Origin: an uncultured Blautia sp.
GTDB lineage: Bacteria; Bacillota; Clostridia; Lachnospirales; Lachnospiraceae
Assembly: GCA_934378195.1 (NCBI GenBank)
Contig: CAKRPO010000007.1
Location: forward strand, 1-64,000
DNA length: 64,000 bases
Direction of reading: 5' to 3'
Below, piece after piece: positions 34,233-45,138 of the stretch. Every line of letters starts with the position of its first letter. The first letter of the stretch is position 1. The position numbers and the translations under genes were made by a program. The notes beneath the pieces are model-generated. The model was not told the DNA's origin and ran no database searches. It saw only the letters and a list, made by a program, of their open reading frames with translations.

Positions 34233-35367
34233 GAAGTGTATCCCTTTGGAACTGTATATTCATATACCGTTCTGTGTGCAGAAATGTCAGTACTGTGACT
34301 TCCTTTCCGGTCCGTCTGATCAGGAGGCGAGGAAACGATATATAGAGGCATTGCTTGCTGAAATACAGGCAGTGCAGGGCGTAGAAGCGTATGAGATCGT
34401 TTCTGTTTTCATTGGAGGGGGAACTCCTTCCGTACTGGAAGCAGGAGCGATTGCTTCTATTATAGAAGCAATCCGGGAGAAGTTTGCGTTTTCTGCAGAT
34501 ACAGAGATTACGATAGAAGCGAATCCGGGAACCGTTGATCTGGAGAAACTTAAAGATTATCGCAGAGCAGGAATCAATCGTCTGAGTCTGGGACTGCAGT
34601 CCACAGAACCGGCAGAATTGAGAATGCTTGGCAGGATTCATAGCTATGAAGAGTTTTTGCAGAGCTACCGGCAGGCGCGGGAGGCTGGCTTTGCCAATAT
34701 CAATATTGATATGATGTTTGCGATTCCGGGGCAGACCGGAGAAGCATGGCGAGAGCATCTTCATCAGGTGGCAGAGCTGAAACCGGAGCACATTTCTGCA
34801 TATAGCCTGATTATTGAGGAAGGGACTCCGTTTGCAGAGAGAAAATTGAATCTGCCGGATGAGGACACAGAATATCAGATGTATGAGGATACGGCTGCCG
34901 TTCTTGCTGAATATGGATACCGGCAGTATGAGATATCCAATTATGCAAGAGAAGGTTATTCCTGCCGGCACAATATTGGTTACTGGAAGCGAACAGAGTA
35001 TCTGGGGCTGGGTTTGGGAGCGTCCTCGCTTTTCAGAGGAGAACGTTTTTCTAATACGAGAGATATGCAGGAATATCTTGCATTTTCAAAAGATACAGCT
35101 TGCATCCGCAAAGAGAACACGAAGCTTTCCAGAAATGACCAGATAGAGGAATTTATGTATCTGGGACTTCGCATGACGGAGGGAATCTCAGAGAAAGATT
35201 TTGAAGAAAATTTCCATGAGAATCTGGAGCATGTTTACGGAACGGTTCTGCAAAAATATAAAGAGACCGGATTTCTGGAAAAGGTTGGCAGGAACTGGAA
35301 ATTTACAAGAAAAGGAATTCATGTGAGCAATCATATTCTGGCAGAATTTTTGCTGGATGAAGATTGA
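34222..35367 (+). CDS. hemW: Heme chaperone HemW (radical SAM)
   Basis: A 381-residue radical SAM protein of the coproporphyrinogen III oxidase-like family. [18 protein letters not shown] has the CxxxCxxC iron-sulfur motif; [15 protein letters not shown] and NRLSLGLQS follow, and a C-terminal HemN_C domain ends the chain. The cysteine after the SAM motif (CxxxCxxCxF without a fourth Cys) marks HemW rather than HemN. The GTG at 34222 is the likely start; the frame extends upstream only by overlapping the lipoprotein. It follows lepA, as in B. subtilis. Confidence 0.9.
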   Translation: MKNKKCIPLELYIHIPFCVQKCQYCDFLSGPSDQEARKRYIEALLAEIQAVQGVEAYEIVSVFIGGGTPSVLEAGAIASIIEAIREKFAFSADTEITIEANPGTVDLEKLKDYRRAGINRLSLGLQSTEPAELRMLGRIHSYEEFLQSYRQAREAGFANINIDMMFAIPGQTGEAWREHLHQVAELKPEHISAYSLIIEEGTPFAERKLNLPDEDTEYQMYEDTAAVLAEYGYRQYEISNYAREGYSCRHNIGYWKRTEYLGLGLGASSLFRGERFSNTRDMQEYLAFSKDTACIRKENTKLSRNDQIEEFMYLGLRMTEGISEKDFEENFHENLEHVYGTVLQKYKETGFLEKVGRNWKFTRKGIHVSNHILAEFLLDED

Positions 35368-35393
35368 GCAGGCAGCAGATAAGAGGAGAAAAA

Positions 35394-38234
35394 ATGGCTG
35401 AACGAACAACAGGAAAAAAGTTTATTAAGATTCGAGGGGCAAATGTCAACAATCTTAAGAATCTGAGCGTGGATATTCCGAGAGATGAATTTGTGGTCCT
35501 GACAGGAGTCAGCGGCTCGGGAAAGTCGTCTCTGGCATTTGATACGATCTATGCAGAGGGACAGAGGCGTTACATGGAATCGCTGTCATCTTATGCGAGA
35601 CAGTTCCTGGGACAGATGGAGAAACCCGATGTAGAGTCAATCGAAGGACTGCCGCCGGCAATTTCCATCGACCAGAAATCTACAAACCGCAACCCACGTT
35701 CGACTGTTGGTACCGTTACGGAAATTTATGATTATTTCAGACTTCTTTATGCACGTATTGGTATTCCGCATTGTCCAAAGTGTGGTAAGGAGATCAGGAA
35801 ACAGACGGTTGATCAGATGGTCGATCATATCATGGCACTTCCGGAGAGAACGAAACTACAGCTTTTGGCACCGGTAGTCCGCGGACGCAAGGGTACACAT
35901 GCCAAACTTTTGGAACAGGCAAAGCGCAGTGGTTATGTGCGCGTGCAGATTGATGGCAATCTGTATGAACTGTCTGAAGAGATCAAACTGGATAAAAATA
36001 TCAAGCACAATATTGAGATTATTGTAGACCGTCTGGTTGTGAAGCCAGGTATAGAGAAAAGACTTTCCGATTCTATTGAGACAGTACTGGATCTTTCGGA
36101 CGGATTACTCATGGTGGATACGATGGATGGCAATGTGAAGACATTCAGTCAGAGTTTTGCATGTCCGGACTGTCAGATCAGCATTGATGAGATTGAACCG
36201 AGAAGTTTTTCTTTTAACAACCCGTTTGGGGCATGCCCGGACTGCTTTGGTCTGGGATACAAGATGGAATTTGATATTGACCTGATGATTCCGGATAAGT
36301 CTCTCAGCATTTCGCAGGGTGCAATCGTGGTTATGGGATGGCAGTCCTGCACGGATAAGGGCAGCTTTACCAGGGCGATTCTGGATGCCCTTGCAAAGGA
36401 ATATGATTTCAGTCTGGATACACCGTTCCAGGATTATCCGGATGAAGTCAAGAATGTTCTGATCAATGGAACAAATGGTCATTCAGTCAAGGTCTATTAT
36501 AAGGGGCAGCGTGGAGAGGGCGTTTATGATGTAGCATTTCCAGGTCTGATCAAGAATGTAGAGCAGAGATATCGTGAGACAGGGTCTGATGCAATGAAGC
36601 AGGAATACGAGACCTTTATGCGTATTACTCCTTGTAAGACCTGCAAAGGCCAGCGTCTGAAAAAGGAATCCCTGGCAGTGACAGTCGGAGACCGTAATAT
36701 TTATGAACTGACTTCTCTTTCTATTGAGAATCTGAAGAAATTTATGAATGAACTGCAGCTTACAGAACAGCAGGAACTGATCGGGAAACAGATCCTGAAG
36801 GAAATTCGTGCAAGAGTTGGTTTCCTTTCAGAGGTCGGTCTGGATTATCTGTCTCTGAGCCGTGCAACAGCTACTCTTTCCGGAGGAGAAGCACAGAGGA
36901 TCCGTCTGGCGACACAGATTGGTTCTGGTCTGGTTGGAGTTGCCTATATTCTGGATGAACCGAGTATCGGACTTCATCAGAGGGATAATGACAAACTTCT
37001 GCGTGCGCTGATGCGTCTCCGCGATCTGGGAAATACACTGATCGTAGTTGAACACGATGAAGATACGATGCGTGCAGCGGACTGTGTTGTGGATATCGGA
37101 CCGGGAGCAGGAGAACATGGTGGAGAACTGGTTGAGATCGGCACGGCAGAGACTCTGATGAAGAATGAGAGATCTGTTACCGGGGCATATCTGAGTGGCA
37201 GATGCAAGATTCCGGTACCGACGGAGCGTAAGCAGCCAACGGGCTGGCTGAAGATTCGCGGAGCCGCAGAAAATAATCTGAAGCAGGTAAATGTAGATAT
37301 ACCATTAGGAATCATGACTGCTGTGACCGGTGTCAGTGGATCCGGTAAGAGTTCACTGATCAATGAGGTGCTGTACAAGACACTTGCAAGAGATCTTAAC
37401 AGAGCAAGAGTGATTCCCGGCAAACATAAAGAAATCCTTGGACTGGAACAGCTGGACAAAGTCATCAGTATCGACCAGTCACCGATCGGACGTACACCTC
37501 GCTCCAATCCGGCAACCTATACCGGTGTGTTTGATCAGATCCGTGATCTGTTTGCATCTACCGCGGATGCCAAGGCCCGTGGATATAAGAAGGGGCGTTT
37601 CAGCTTTAATGTCAAGGGCGGACGCTGCGAGGCATGCAGTGGTGACGGTATTATCAAGATTGAGATGCATTTCCTGGCGGATGTTTATGTGCCATGTGAG
37701 GTCTGCAAGGGAAAACGATATAATCGTGAGACGCTGGAAGTAAAATACAAAGACAAGAGCATTTACGACGTCCTGAATATGACGGTAGAGGAAGCGCTGA
37801 CTTTCTTTGAAAACATTCCATCTATCAAGAGAAAGATACAGACACTTTACGATGTGGGACTTTCCTATATCCGTCTTGGACAGCCGTCCACAGAGCTCTC
37901 CGGAGGAGAAGCACAGAGAATCAAGCTGGCGACAGAACTCAGCAAGCGCAGTACAGGCCGTACGATCTATATCCTGGATGAGCCGACGACGGGACTGCAT
38001 TTTGCGGATGTGCACAAATTGGTGGAAATCCTGCAGCGTCTGACGGAAGGCGGCAATACGGTCGTTGTCATTGAACACAATCTGGATGTCATCAAAACAG
38101 CTGATTATATTATAGATATGGGACCGGAAGGCGGTGAGCGTGGAGGTACAATGATCGCAGCCGGAACACCGGAAGAAATTGCGCAGTGCTCACAGTCTTA
38201 TACCGGACAGTATGTGGCAAAGTATCTTAAATAA
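35394..38234 (+). CDS. uvrA: Excinuclease ABC subunit A
   Basis: A 946-residue DNA damage sensor of nucleotide excision repair. Two ABC ATPase modules are visible: Walker [21 protein letters not shown] and [13 protein letters not shown], signatures [12 protein letters not shown] and [12 protein letters not shown], and zinc modules CPKC, CPDC, CPDC and CEAC...CEVC. Full length. AGAGGAG before the ATG at 35394 sets the start. It closely follows hemW; no SOS box was seen immediately upstream. Confidence 0.97.
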   Translation: MAERTTGKKFIKIRGANVNNLKNLSVDIPRDEFVVLTGVSGSGKSSLAFDTIYAEGQRRYMESLSSYARQFLGQMEKPDVESIEGLPPAISIDQKSTNRNPRSTVGTVTEIYDYFRLLYARIGIPHCPKCGKEIRKQTVDQMVDHIMALPERTKLQLLAPVVRGRKGTHAKLLEQAKRSGYVRVQIDGNLYELSEEIKLDKNIKHNIEIIVDRLVVKPGIEKRLSDSIETVLDLSDGLLMVDTMDGNVKTFSQSFACPDCQISIDEIEPRSFSFNNPFGACPDCFGLGYKMEFDIDLMIPDKSLSISQGAIVVMGWQSCTDKGSFTRAILDALAKEYDFSLDTPFQDYPDEVKNVLINGTNGHSVKVYYKGQRGEGVYDVAFPGLIKNVEQRYRETGSDAMKQEYETFMRITPCKTCKGQRLKKESLAVTVGDRNIYELTSLSIENLKKFMNELQLTEQQELIGKQILKEIRARVGFLSEVGLDYLSLSRATATLSGGEAQRIRLATQIGSGLVGVAYILDEPSIGLHQRDNDKLLRALMRLRDLGNTLIVVEHDEDTMRAADCVVDIGPGAGEHGGELVEIGTAETLMKNERSVTGAYLSGRCKIPVPTERKQPTGWLKIRGAAENNLKQVNVDIPLGIMTAVTGVSGSGKSSLINEVLYKTLARDLNRARVIPGKHKEILGLEQLDKVISIDQSPIGRTPRSNPATYTGVFDQIRDLFASTADAKARGYKKGRFSFNVKGGRCEACSGDGIIKIEMHFLADVYVPCEVCKGKRYNRETLEVKYKDKSIYDVLNMTVEEALTFFENIPSIKRKIQTLYDVGLSYIRLGQPSTELSGGEAQRIKLATELSKRSTGRTIYILDEPTTGLHFADVHKLVEILQRLTEGGNTVVVIEHNLDVIKTADYIIDMGPEGGERGGTMIAAGTPEEIAQCSQSYTGQYVAKYLK

Positions 38235-38357
38235 GTGGCTGGCTACAGGGAATAGGGACTTTTCATTTGTGGAAAAGTTGTTTATAATGATTGTGATTAT
38301 GAATGAAGAATGATTTGAAATCAAAATCTTACAGGAAACATATGGAAGGGAGATCTT

Positions 38358-39347
38358 ATGCCTGCAAATGATATAGGAATAGATCTGGGAACGACAAACA
38401 GTCTGGTATATTCTACAGGAAAAGGCCTCGTTTTGAGTGAGCCATCTGTAGTTGTATATGATAAAGATACAGAGAAAATCAAAGCAATTGGCGAGGAAGC
38501 GCGTCAGATGAGCGGTCATGTTACTTCTAATATGGAGGTGATATGTCCGATCAGACAGGGTGTGATCGTGGACTTTGTTGTTATGGAGAAGATGCTGAAG
38601 TATTTTATCTCCAAGGCAATGGGAAGACGTGCATTCCGTAAACCCAGGATCAGTGTCTGTGTTCCAAGTGGTATTACCGAGATCGAATGTAAGGCTGTGG
38701 AGGAAGCAACCTATCAGGCCGGAGCGAGGGAGGTATTTCTGGTCGAAGAGCCAATTGCAGCAGCAATCGGAGCCGGCGTGGATATTACAAAGCCGTTTGG
38801 TAATCTGATTGTGGATATTGGAGGCGGTACGACTGACATTGCGGTTATTTCTGTTGGCGGTGTTGTGGTTTCGTCAACAATCAAGGTTGCCGGAGACGCT
38901 TTTGATCAGGCAATCATGAGCTATATACGAAAGACACACAGTCTGTTTATCGGATCGGATACTGCAGAGGCGATCAAAATCAAAATCGGTACAGCTATTG
39001 AAGAAGCAAACCCACAGGTAATGGAAATAAAAGGACGTAATGTGCTTACTGGACTTCCAAAGAAAGTCAAGCTGACATCAGAGGAGATTCGTGTGGCACT
39101 GAAAGATGCGACGGGACAAATTGTGGAAGCAGTCCATGGAGTTCTGGAAAAGACGCCGCCGGAACTGGCCGCTGATATTGTGGACAGAGGAATCGTTCTG
39201 GCTGGCGGAGGAGCACTGCTTCGGGGAATGGATACACTGATCGAGCAGAGAACAGGGGTTAATACACTTACTGTTCAGAATGCAATGCATGTGGTGGCTG
39301 TCGGAACCGGCAAATACGCAGAAATAATGACCAGAATGGAATCTTAA
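38358..39347 (+). CDS. mreB: Rod-shape determining protein MreB/Mbl
   Basis: A 329-residue bacterial actin. DIGIDLGTTNSLVY is the phosphate-1 loop, VDIGGGTTDIAVISVGG the phosphate-2 loop, and LAGGGALLRGMD the adenosine motif; length fits MreB and Mbl. mreC and mreD are not adjacent, so it may be the Mbl-type paralogue. TTTTCA (38260-38265) and TATAAT (38283-38288), 17 apart, could be its promoter. A terminator follows. Confidence 0.93.
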   Translation: MPANDIGIDLGTTNSLVYSTGKGLVLSEPSVVVYDKDTEKIKAIGEEARQMSGHVTSNMEVICPIRQGVIVDFVVMEKMLKYFISKAMGRRAFRKPRISVCVPSGITEIECKAVEEATYQAGAREVFLVEEPIAAAIGAGVDITKPFGNLIVDIGGGTTDIAVISVGGVVVSSTIKVAGDAFDQAIMSYIRKTHSLFIGSDTAEAIKIKIGTAIEEANPQVMEIKGRNVLTGLPKKVKLTSEEIRVALKDATGQIVEAVHGVLEKTPPELAADIVDRGIVLAGGGALLRGMDTLIEQRTGVNTLTVQNAMHVVAVGTGKYAEIMTRMES

Positions 39348-39366
39348 ATGTAACTGTTCACAGGAG

Positions 39367-39406
39367 CCAGGAATATTTATGACACGATCATAGATATCCT
39401 GGTTTT
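39367..39406 (+). terminator. Terminator of mreB
   Basis: CCAGGA and TATGA pair with TCATA and TCCTGG, followed by TTTT. The hairpin is part of a sequence that begins with the dispersed motif TAACTGTTCACAG. Confidence 0.75.
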
Positions 39407-39481
39407 ACTGTTATATGGTAAAATAAAACTGTAAGTGTGACAGCTATGGGCTGCCTGATCTGCTGTCAGAAAGAGGAAAAA

Positions 39482-41710
39482 ATGAGCGAGAGCATTACGG
39501 GATATATAGATCATATTATTTTTCGAAATGAAGATAATGGATATACTGTCATGGTATTAAAAGGAGCAGAAGAGGAAGAGGAACTGACCTGTGTAGGGAG
39601 TTTTCCGGTGGTTACACAGGGAGCTTCAGTGGAACTGGAAGGGAATTTTACACAACATCCGGTTTACGGGAAACAGTTTCAGGCAGTCCGTCTGACCGAA
39701 AAGATGCCGGAAGATGCACTGGCTATGGAACGTTACCTGGGGTCTGGTGCAATCAAAGGAATTGGGGCTGCACTGGCAGGAAGAATCGTCCGGCATTTTG
39801 GTGAAGATACACTGCGAATCGTGGAAGACGAGCCGGAACGGCTGTCAGAAGTCAAGGGGATCAGTGAAAAGAAAGCCAGAGAGATTGCCATGCAGATCGC
39901 AGAGAAATCAGACATGCGAAAAGCAATGATGTTTCTTCAGAAGTATGGAATCTCTCTGAACCTTGGTGCAAAGATCTACCAGAAATACGGTGATTCTGTG
40001 TACAGCGTTCTTCAGGAGAATCCGTATCGCCTGGCAGATGACATCAGTGGAGTCGGATTTAAGATTGCGGATGAGATTGCTTATCGCATTGGTATTCACA
40101 CAGATTCAGATTACAGAATAAAAAGTGGAATGATATATACTCTTCTGCAGGCAACCGGTGAAGGACATGTCTTCCTTCCAAAAGAAGAGCTTTTTCAGCG
40201 TGCATCGGAGCTTTTGGGTGTGGATTCCTCCTATATGGAAAAACATCTGGTTGATCTGTCCATGGACCGCAAGATCATCCAGAAAGAACAGGAGGATCAG
40301 ATTCTGATTTATCCGGCACAGTATTATTATCTGGAATTAAACACCGCGAGAATGCTGCGTGAACTGGATATTTTCTGTCCGGAAGATGGAAAGATGGTAG
40401 AACGCCGGATCGCTCAGATTGAGAAAGAAACAGGTACGGTCCTTGATGAAATGCAGAAGAAGGCGATTATGGAAGCTGCGGGGCATGGCCTCCTTGTTCT
40501 TACCGGTGGACCGGGTACAGGAAAAACAACGACAATCAATGCAATCATCCGGTATTTTGAAGGCGAAGGAGCAGAGATACGTCTGGCAGCACCGACAGGA
40601 AGAGCGGCGAAACGAATGACGGAAACAACTGGCTATGAAGCACAGACAATTCATCGCCTGTTGGAACTGTCTGGTATGCCGGAAGATGACAGAGAGGGAC
40701 AGCTGATTCATTTTGAGCGAAATGCAGAGAATCCGCTGGAGGCGGATGTAATCATTATTGATGAAATGTCGATGGTGGATATTCATCTGATTCATTCACT
40801 TCTTATGGCGGTTACAGCAGGAACCAGACTGATTCTGGTCGGTGATGAAAATCAGCTGCCAAGTGTCGGACCCGGCAATGTTCTCCGCGATATTATCCGC
40901 AGCGGGCAGTTTCCGGTAGTAGAATTGAAGAAGATTTTCCGCCAGGCATCGGAGAGTGACATTGTTGTGAATGCTCACAAGATCAATAAAGGCGAACAGG
41001 TAGAAATCAACAACAAGAGCCGTGATTTCTTTTTTCTCAAAAGATACGATGCAGATATCATCATTCGTGTGGTGATTGCATTGATCCAGGAGAAACTTCC
41101 GAAATATGTAGAGGCAAAACCATTTGAGATTCAGGTCCTGACGCCTATGCGTAAGGGACTTCTTGGCGTGGAACGCCTGAATCAGATCCTTCAGAGATAT
41201 CTGAATCCGCCAGATGCATCCAAGAAGGAACGGGAAGTCGGCCAGGGACTTTTTCGTGAAGGCGACAAAGTCATGCAAGTGCGTAATAATTACCAGTTGG
41301 AATGGGAAATCAGAGGAAGATACGGAATTCCGATTGAAAAAGGTGTTGGTGTGTTTAACGGGGACACCGGGATCATCAAGACGATCAATGAATTTGCGGA
41401 AACAGCAGAAGTGGAGTTTGAGGATGGCCGCTGGGCGGAGTATTCTTTTAAACAGCTGGATGAGCTGGAACTTGCTTATGCAGTGACGATACATAAATCA
41501 CAGGGCTCGGAATATCCGGCTGTGATCATACCGCTGCTTTCCGGCCCGCGCATGCTGATGAACAGGAATCTTCTGTATACTGCAGTGACCAGAGCGAGAA
41601 AATGTGTGACAGTTGTGGGAAGCGAAGAGACTTTCCGTGAGATGATCAGAAATGAAAAACAACAGAGAAGATATAGTTCCCTGGATCTGCGTATTCAGGA
41701 AACAGAATAA
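39482..41710 (+). CDS. recD2: RecD2-type SF1B DNA helicase
   Basis: A 742-residue helicase of the RecD2 family, with an N-terminal OB region, helix-hairpin-helix repeats (about 90-200), Walker A GGPGTGKTTT, motif II IIDEMSMVD, and a C-terminal SH3-like insert followed by VTIHKSQGSEYPAVI. It moves 5' to 3' without RecBC and acts in repair or mismatch processing. AGAGGA before the ATG at 39482 sets the start. Confidence 0.95.
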   Translation: MSESITGYIDHIIFRNEDNGYTVMVLKGAEEEEELTCVGSFPVVTQGASVELEGNFTQHPVYGKQFQAVRLTEKMPEDALAMERYLGSGAIKGIGAALAGRIVRHFGEDTLRIVEDEPERLSEVKGISEKKAREIAMQIAEKSDMRKAMMFLQKYGISLNLGAKIYQKYGDSVYSVLQENPYRLADDISGVGFKIADEIAYRIGIHTDSDYRIKSGMIYTLLQATGEGHVFLPKEELFQRASELLGVDSSYMEKHLVDLSMDRKIIQKEQEDQILIYPAQYYYLELNTARMLRELDIFCPEDGKMVERRIAQIEKETGTVLDEMQKKAIMEAAGHGLLVLTGGPGTGKTTTINAIIRYFEGEGAEIRLAAPTGRAAKRMTETTGYEAQTIHRLLELSGMPEDDREGQLIHFERNAENPLEADVIIIDEMSMVDIHLIHSLLMAVTAGTRLILVGDENQLPSVGPGNVLRDIIRSGQFPVVELKKIFRQASESDIVVNAHKINKGEQVEINNKSRDFFFLKRYDADIIIRVVIALIQEKLPKYVEAKPFEIQVLTPMRKGLLGVERLNQILQRYLNPPDASKKEREVGQGLFREGDKVMQVRNNYQLEWEIRGRYGIPIEKGVGVFNGDTGIIKTINEFAETAEVEFEDGRWAEYSFKQLDELELAYAVTIHKSQGSEYPAVIIPLLSGPRMLMNRNLLYTAVTRARKCVTVVGSEETFREMIRNEKQQRRYSSLDLRIQETE

Positions 41711-41720
41711 TATAATACCA

Positions 41721-41792
41721 GAGATGCGCAGAAGAAGTATGTCATGCATTGCATGACGCGCATCTCGCAGCAAGAATGCAGAGGCATTCTTG
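41721..41792. repeat. Compound nested inverted repeats between recD2 and comF
   Basis: GAGATGCGC (41721-41729) and GCGCATCTC (41758-41766) enclose the 17-base palindrome GTCATGCATTGCATGAC (41741-41757). Directly after comes CAAGAATGC-AGAG-GCATTCTTG (41771-41792). No T run follows any of them. Confidence 0.75.
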
Positions 41793-41837
41793 AACAGAAC
41801 AGAGCAGAGAGCGTGTCATCAGGGAGAAAGGGCAGCT

Positions 41838-42545
41838 TTGAAGATAAAAGAAATATGTCTGGATATTTTGTATCCGCCCAGATGTCCGGTATGCAATGGG
41901 ATTCTGAGAGACCGGCAGAGGAACATCTGTCCGGAATGTGAAAATCTCCTGCATCCGCTTACAAAACATTACTGTATGAAATGCGGCAAACCGGTAAAAG
42001 AGACAGAAGAGTACTGTACGCAGTGCAGCACTGTACACCGGAGTTTTGAACGCGGCAGAGGAGTGTTCCTGTATAATACACAGATGAAACAGTCTCTTCT
42101 CAGGTACAAATTTTTTGGAAGCCGTGAATATGGAAAGTACTATGCAGAAGCTATCTGCAGGTACGTGGGACGGGATATCCGGAGATGGAATCCGGATGTG
42201 ATTGTACCGGTACCGCTCCATCGACGCAAAATGAAGATGCGTGGCTTTAATCAGGCTGCAGATCTGGCAGAACGTACGGGATCACTTCTTCAGATACCGG
42301 TCGCGGAATGGCTTGTATATAAGGAAAAAGAGACTCGTTCTCAGAAAAAACTGGATGCACGGGAACGAAAGCAAAATCTGAAAGATGCTTTTCAGGCGGC
42401 ATATCCTGTGAATGGATTGCGGATACTGCTCATGGATGACGTGTATACCACGGGGAGTACGGTGGAAGCAATGACAGAATGTCTGTTGGAAAATGGTGCA
42501 GAAGCCGTGTTTTTTGTGACTTTGTGTATGGGAAGTATTTCATAA
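41838..42545 (+). CDS. comF: ComF family protein (phosphoribosyltransferase fold)
   Basis: A 235-residue protein with an N-terminal zinc-binding module (CPVC, CPEC, then CMKC and CTQC) and a phosphoribosyltransferase-like domain with the PRPP motif ILLMDDVYTTGST. ComF family members take part in DNA uptake or processing in competent bacteria. I chose the TTG at 41838, after GGGAGAAAGGG; the frame is open from 41790. The inverted repeats upstream end at its extended reading. Confidence 0.9.
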   Translation: MKIKEICLDILYPPRCPVCNGILRDRQRNICPECENLLHPLTKHYCMKCGKPVKETEEYCTQCSTVHRSFERGRGVFLYNTQMKQSLLRYKFFGSREYGKYYAEAICRYVGRDIRRWNPDVIVPVPLHRRKMKMRGFNQAADLAERTGSLLQIPVAEWLVYKEKETRSQKKLDARERKQNLKDAFQAAYPVNGLRILLMDDVYTTGSTVEAMTECLLENGAEAVFFVTLCMGSIS

Positions 42546-42584
42546 TAGTATGTAATAGTATGTAAATGGCAATAGAAAAAGGGC

Positions 42585-42613
42585 TTTTCATGCTTTGCGA
42601 TATATGTTACAAT
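42585..42613 (+). promoter_or_regulatory. Probable promoter of the cdaA operon
   Basis: TTTTCA (42585-42590) and TACAAT (42608-42613) with a 17-base spacer, before the first membrane protein gene. Confidence 0.5.
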
Positions 42614-42661
42614 CTATTTATGTATGATTATTTCTAATATTATGTTTGTAAGGAGCAGGAT

Positions 42662-43096
42662 ATGATCAACGAAGAGAAGGTTAAGATAATGACGAAGCTT
42701 GCCATGTATGAGCAGGGCAAAGGCAGAAAATATCTTCCGGTCAGCAAATACTATCGGAGTGATTATATAGGTTTGGCGCTGATCAAGAATTTCTTCCTTG
42801 TAACGATCGGTTATTGTCTGATCATTGCAGCAGTGGCAGTTTATTTCGGCGAGTATCTTCTGGAAAATATACACAAAATGAATCTGGTGATGGTGGGAGT
42901 ATACATTGTGATCGGCTATCTGGTCGTACTTGTAGTGTATTCAATCCTGACATATGTACAGTATTCTGTTCAGTATTACCGGGCGAAGAAGAGTGTCAGA
43001 GAATACTACGGTCAGCTTACAGAGCTGAATAAGATTTATGCCAGAGAAGAAAAAAAATCTTCCGGCAGAGGAACAGCAGGAGGGTATCGTAAATGA
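42662..43096 (+). CDS. Small membrane protein, unknown function, upstream of cdaA
   Basis: A 144-residue protein with a soluble N-terminal 40 residues, two membrane helices (about 44-65 and 78-102) and a basic C-terminal region with a short helix (KKSVREYYGQLTELNKIYAREEKK). No domain recognised. AAGGAG lies before the ATG. It overlaps the next membrane protein by four bases (ATGA), so the two are probably made together and may interact. Position at the head of the cdaA operon suggests an envelope or turgor-related role. Confidence 0.75.
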   Translation: MINEEKVKIMTKLAMYEQGKGRKYLPVSKYYRSDYIGLALIKNFFLVTIGYCLIIAAVAVYFGEYLLENIHKMNLVMVGVYIVIGYLVVLVVYSILTYVQYSVQYYRAKKSVREYYGQLTELNKIYAREEKKSSGRGTAGGYRK

Positions 43097-44208
43097 CAGC
43101 ATTACTGGAATTCAAACAGAAAATCAAAGGAATTTATGCACAGTATGAAATGTATCTGCTTCCTTTGCTGAAATTTGTTCTTGCACTTGTTTATTTTATC
43201 TGGATCAATTCCAATATGGGATATATGACAGCACTGGACAGTATTTTTGTTGTACTGATCCTGGCACTGATCTGCAGTATCCTTCCATCAGGTATGATGA
43301 TCTTTGCAGGTTTTGCACTGATGTTGGGACATTGTTATGCATTGGGGATTGAAGTGGCAGGTTTTCTGCTTGTACTGGGCCTGTTTATGATGATCCTGTT
43401 TCTGCGTTTCAGCAGCGGAAAAAATATTGTACTTGTATTTACGCCGCTTGCATTCGCATTTGATCTTCCGGTCCTGCTTCCGATTGGCTGCGGTCTTCTC
43501 AGCAGTGCTGTATCCGCACTTCCGGCAGCCGGTGGTGTGATCATCTATTATTTTGTACGTACAGTACGAATCCAGTCGCAGGTGCTTCTTGGCATGGATT
43601 CCGATATCGTAGGCAAACTGACACTGTTATCAGACAGTCTCATGAAAAATGGTGAGATGTGGCTGACGCTGATCGCATTTGTGGCTGTAGTACTTGTGGT
43701 AAATCTGATTCGTACCCGCATGGTTGATTATGCATGGAGAATCGCGATCGTAGCTGGTGGCGTGATCTATGTTGTAATCATGCTGGCAGGAAGTATGAGC
43801 CTTGGAGTTTCTATTTCCGTTGTATCTCTGATCATTTATACAGTGGTCACGGTTCTGATCGGAATTATATTGGAGTTCTTTGTTTTTGGCGGTGACTATA
43901 CAAGAACAGAACGCCTGGAGTATGAGGATGATGATTACTACTACTATGTGAAAGCAGTTCCGAAGGCTCTTGTAGCCACTTCAGAGAGAAGCATCAAGAA
44001 GATCAACGGAGAGCCTGCAAGAGAAGAACGTAAGGCAGCGGAGCGTGTAGTGAATTATTCCACACCGCTTTTCCAGGGTGAGGAAGTTCCCAAAAAGCCA
44101 AAAAGAACACAGCCGCAGGAAAATGAAACTGCTTCTGTAGTACAGAAGGCAGATATAGATGATATTGATTTCGAGAAGAAACTTGAAGAATCTTTAAAGG
44201 ATTTGTAA
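43093..44208 (+). CDS. Polytopic membrane protein, unknown function, upstream of cdaA
   Basis: A 371-residue protein with about nine hydrophobic helices between residues 20 and 265 and a hydrophilic cytoplasmic tail (about 270-371) that contains an acidic-aromatic cluster, EYEDDDYYYYVK, and charged, likely disordered sequence. No transporter signature is recognised. It is coupled to the 42662 gene and precedes cdaA by 42 bases. A function in cell envelope homeostasis is plausible from context only. Confidence 0.75.
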   Translation: MTALLEFKQKIKGIYAQYEMYLLPLLKFVLALVYFIWINSNMGYMTALDSIFVVLILALICSILPSGMMIFAGFALMLGHCYALGIEVAGFLLVLGLFMMILFLRFSSGKNIVLVFTPLAFAFDLPVLLPIGCGLLSSAVSALPAAGGVIIYYFVRTVRIQSQVLLGMDSDIVGKLTLLSDSLMKNGEMWLTLIAFVAVVLVVNLIRTRMVDYAWRIAIVAGGVIYVVIMLAGSMSLGVSISVVSLIIYTVVTVLIGIILEFFVFGGDYTRTERLEYEDDDYYYYVKAVPKALVATSERSIKKINGEPAREERKAAERVVNYSTPLFQGEEVPKKPKRTQPQENETASVVQKADIDDIDFEKKLEESLKDL

Positions 44209-44250
44209 TTAAAAGTAACCGACAACAGCTGCAAAAGGAGAGGAGAGTTT

Positions 44251-45138
44251 ATGCGGAGTATTACAGATATATTGGCAAGATATTTATCAGATATCAATCT
44301 GCCATCTGTCAGTATTATCGATGTAATTGAAATATGTCTGATCACATTTTTTGTGTATCAGTTTATGGTGTGGATCAAATTCACACGTGCATATACTCTG
44401 TTGAAGGGGCTTCTGGTGATCGGAGCCTTTCTTATCATTGCCTATATTTTTAAGATGAATACGATTTTGTGGATCGTATCAAAATTGGCGGGGGCATTGA
44501 TCACGGCAATCGTTGTAATTTTCCAGCCCGAACTGAGAAAAGTCGTGGAGCAGCTGGGACAGAAAAAAATCATGGCATCAATCATTCCTTTTGATTCCGG
44601 GAAGGAAGTAAAAGAACGATTTACAGACAAGACCGTGAATGAGCTGATTAAAGCCTGCTTCGATATGGCAGAGGTCAAGACTGGTGCATTGATCGTGATC
44701 GAACAGGAAATCCGTCTGGATGAATATGTTCGTACGGGTATTAATGTGGATGCACTTCTTACCAGTCAGCTTATGATCAACATTTTTGAACACAACACAC
44801 CGCTGCATGACGGTGCAGTGATTGTTCGGGAAAACCGTATTGTGGCAGCTACCTGTTATCTTCCATTATCCGACAATATGGAGCTGAGTAAGCAGCTTGG
44901 AACCAGACATCGTGCAGGTGTCGGAATCAGTGAAGTGACAGATTCTGTTACGATTATTGTTTCTGAAGAAACCGGACAGGTTTCCGTAGCTCAGGACGGT
45001 AGACTGATGCGTAATATCAGTAGCAGCCAGCTTCGAGATGTTCTGGAAAAAGCCCAGAACAAGAAAATAGTTGATAACAATAAACTGAGGCAGTTGTTGA
45101 AGGGAAGAGTGAAGCATGAAGAAAAAACTGGGAAATAA
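44251..45138 (+). CDS. cdaA: Diadenylate cyclase CdaA
   Basis: A 295-residue membrane enzyme that makes cyclic di-AMP from two ATP. After N-terminal hydrophobic helices (about 20-85) comes the DAC domain with the catalytic DGA motif (LHDGAVIV) and the RHR motif (GTRHRAGVGI). Cyclic di-AMP controls potassium and osmolyte transport and wall integrity in Firmicutes. GGAGAGGAG lies upstream. cdaR overlaps its end by 23 bases. Confidence 0.96.
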   Translation: MRSITDILARYLSDINLPSVSIIDVIEICLITFFVYQFMVWIKFTRAYTLLKGLLVIGAFLIIAYIFKMNTILWIVSKLAGALITAIVVIFQPELRKVVEQLGQKKIMASIIPFDSGKEVKERFTDKTVNELIKACFDMAEVKTGALIVIEQEIRLDEYVRTGINVDALLTSQLMINIFEHNTPLHDGAVIVRENRIVAATCYLPLSDNMELSKQLGTRHRAGVGISEVTDSVTIIVSEETGQVSVAQDGRLMRNISSSQLRDVLEKAQNKKIVDNNKLRQLLKGRVKHEEKTGK

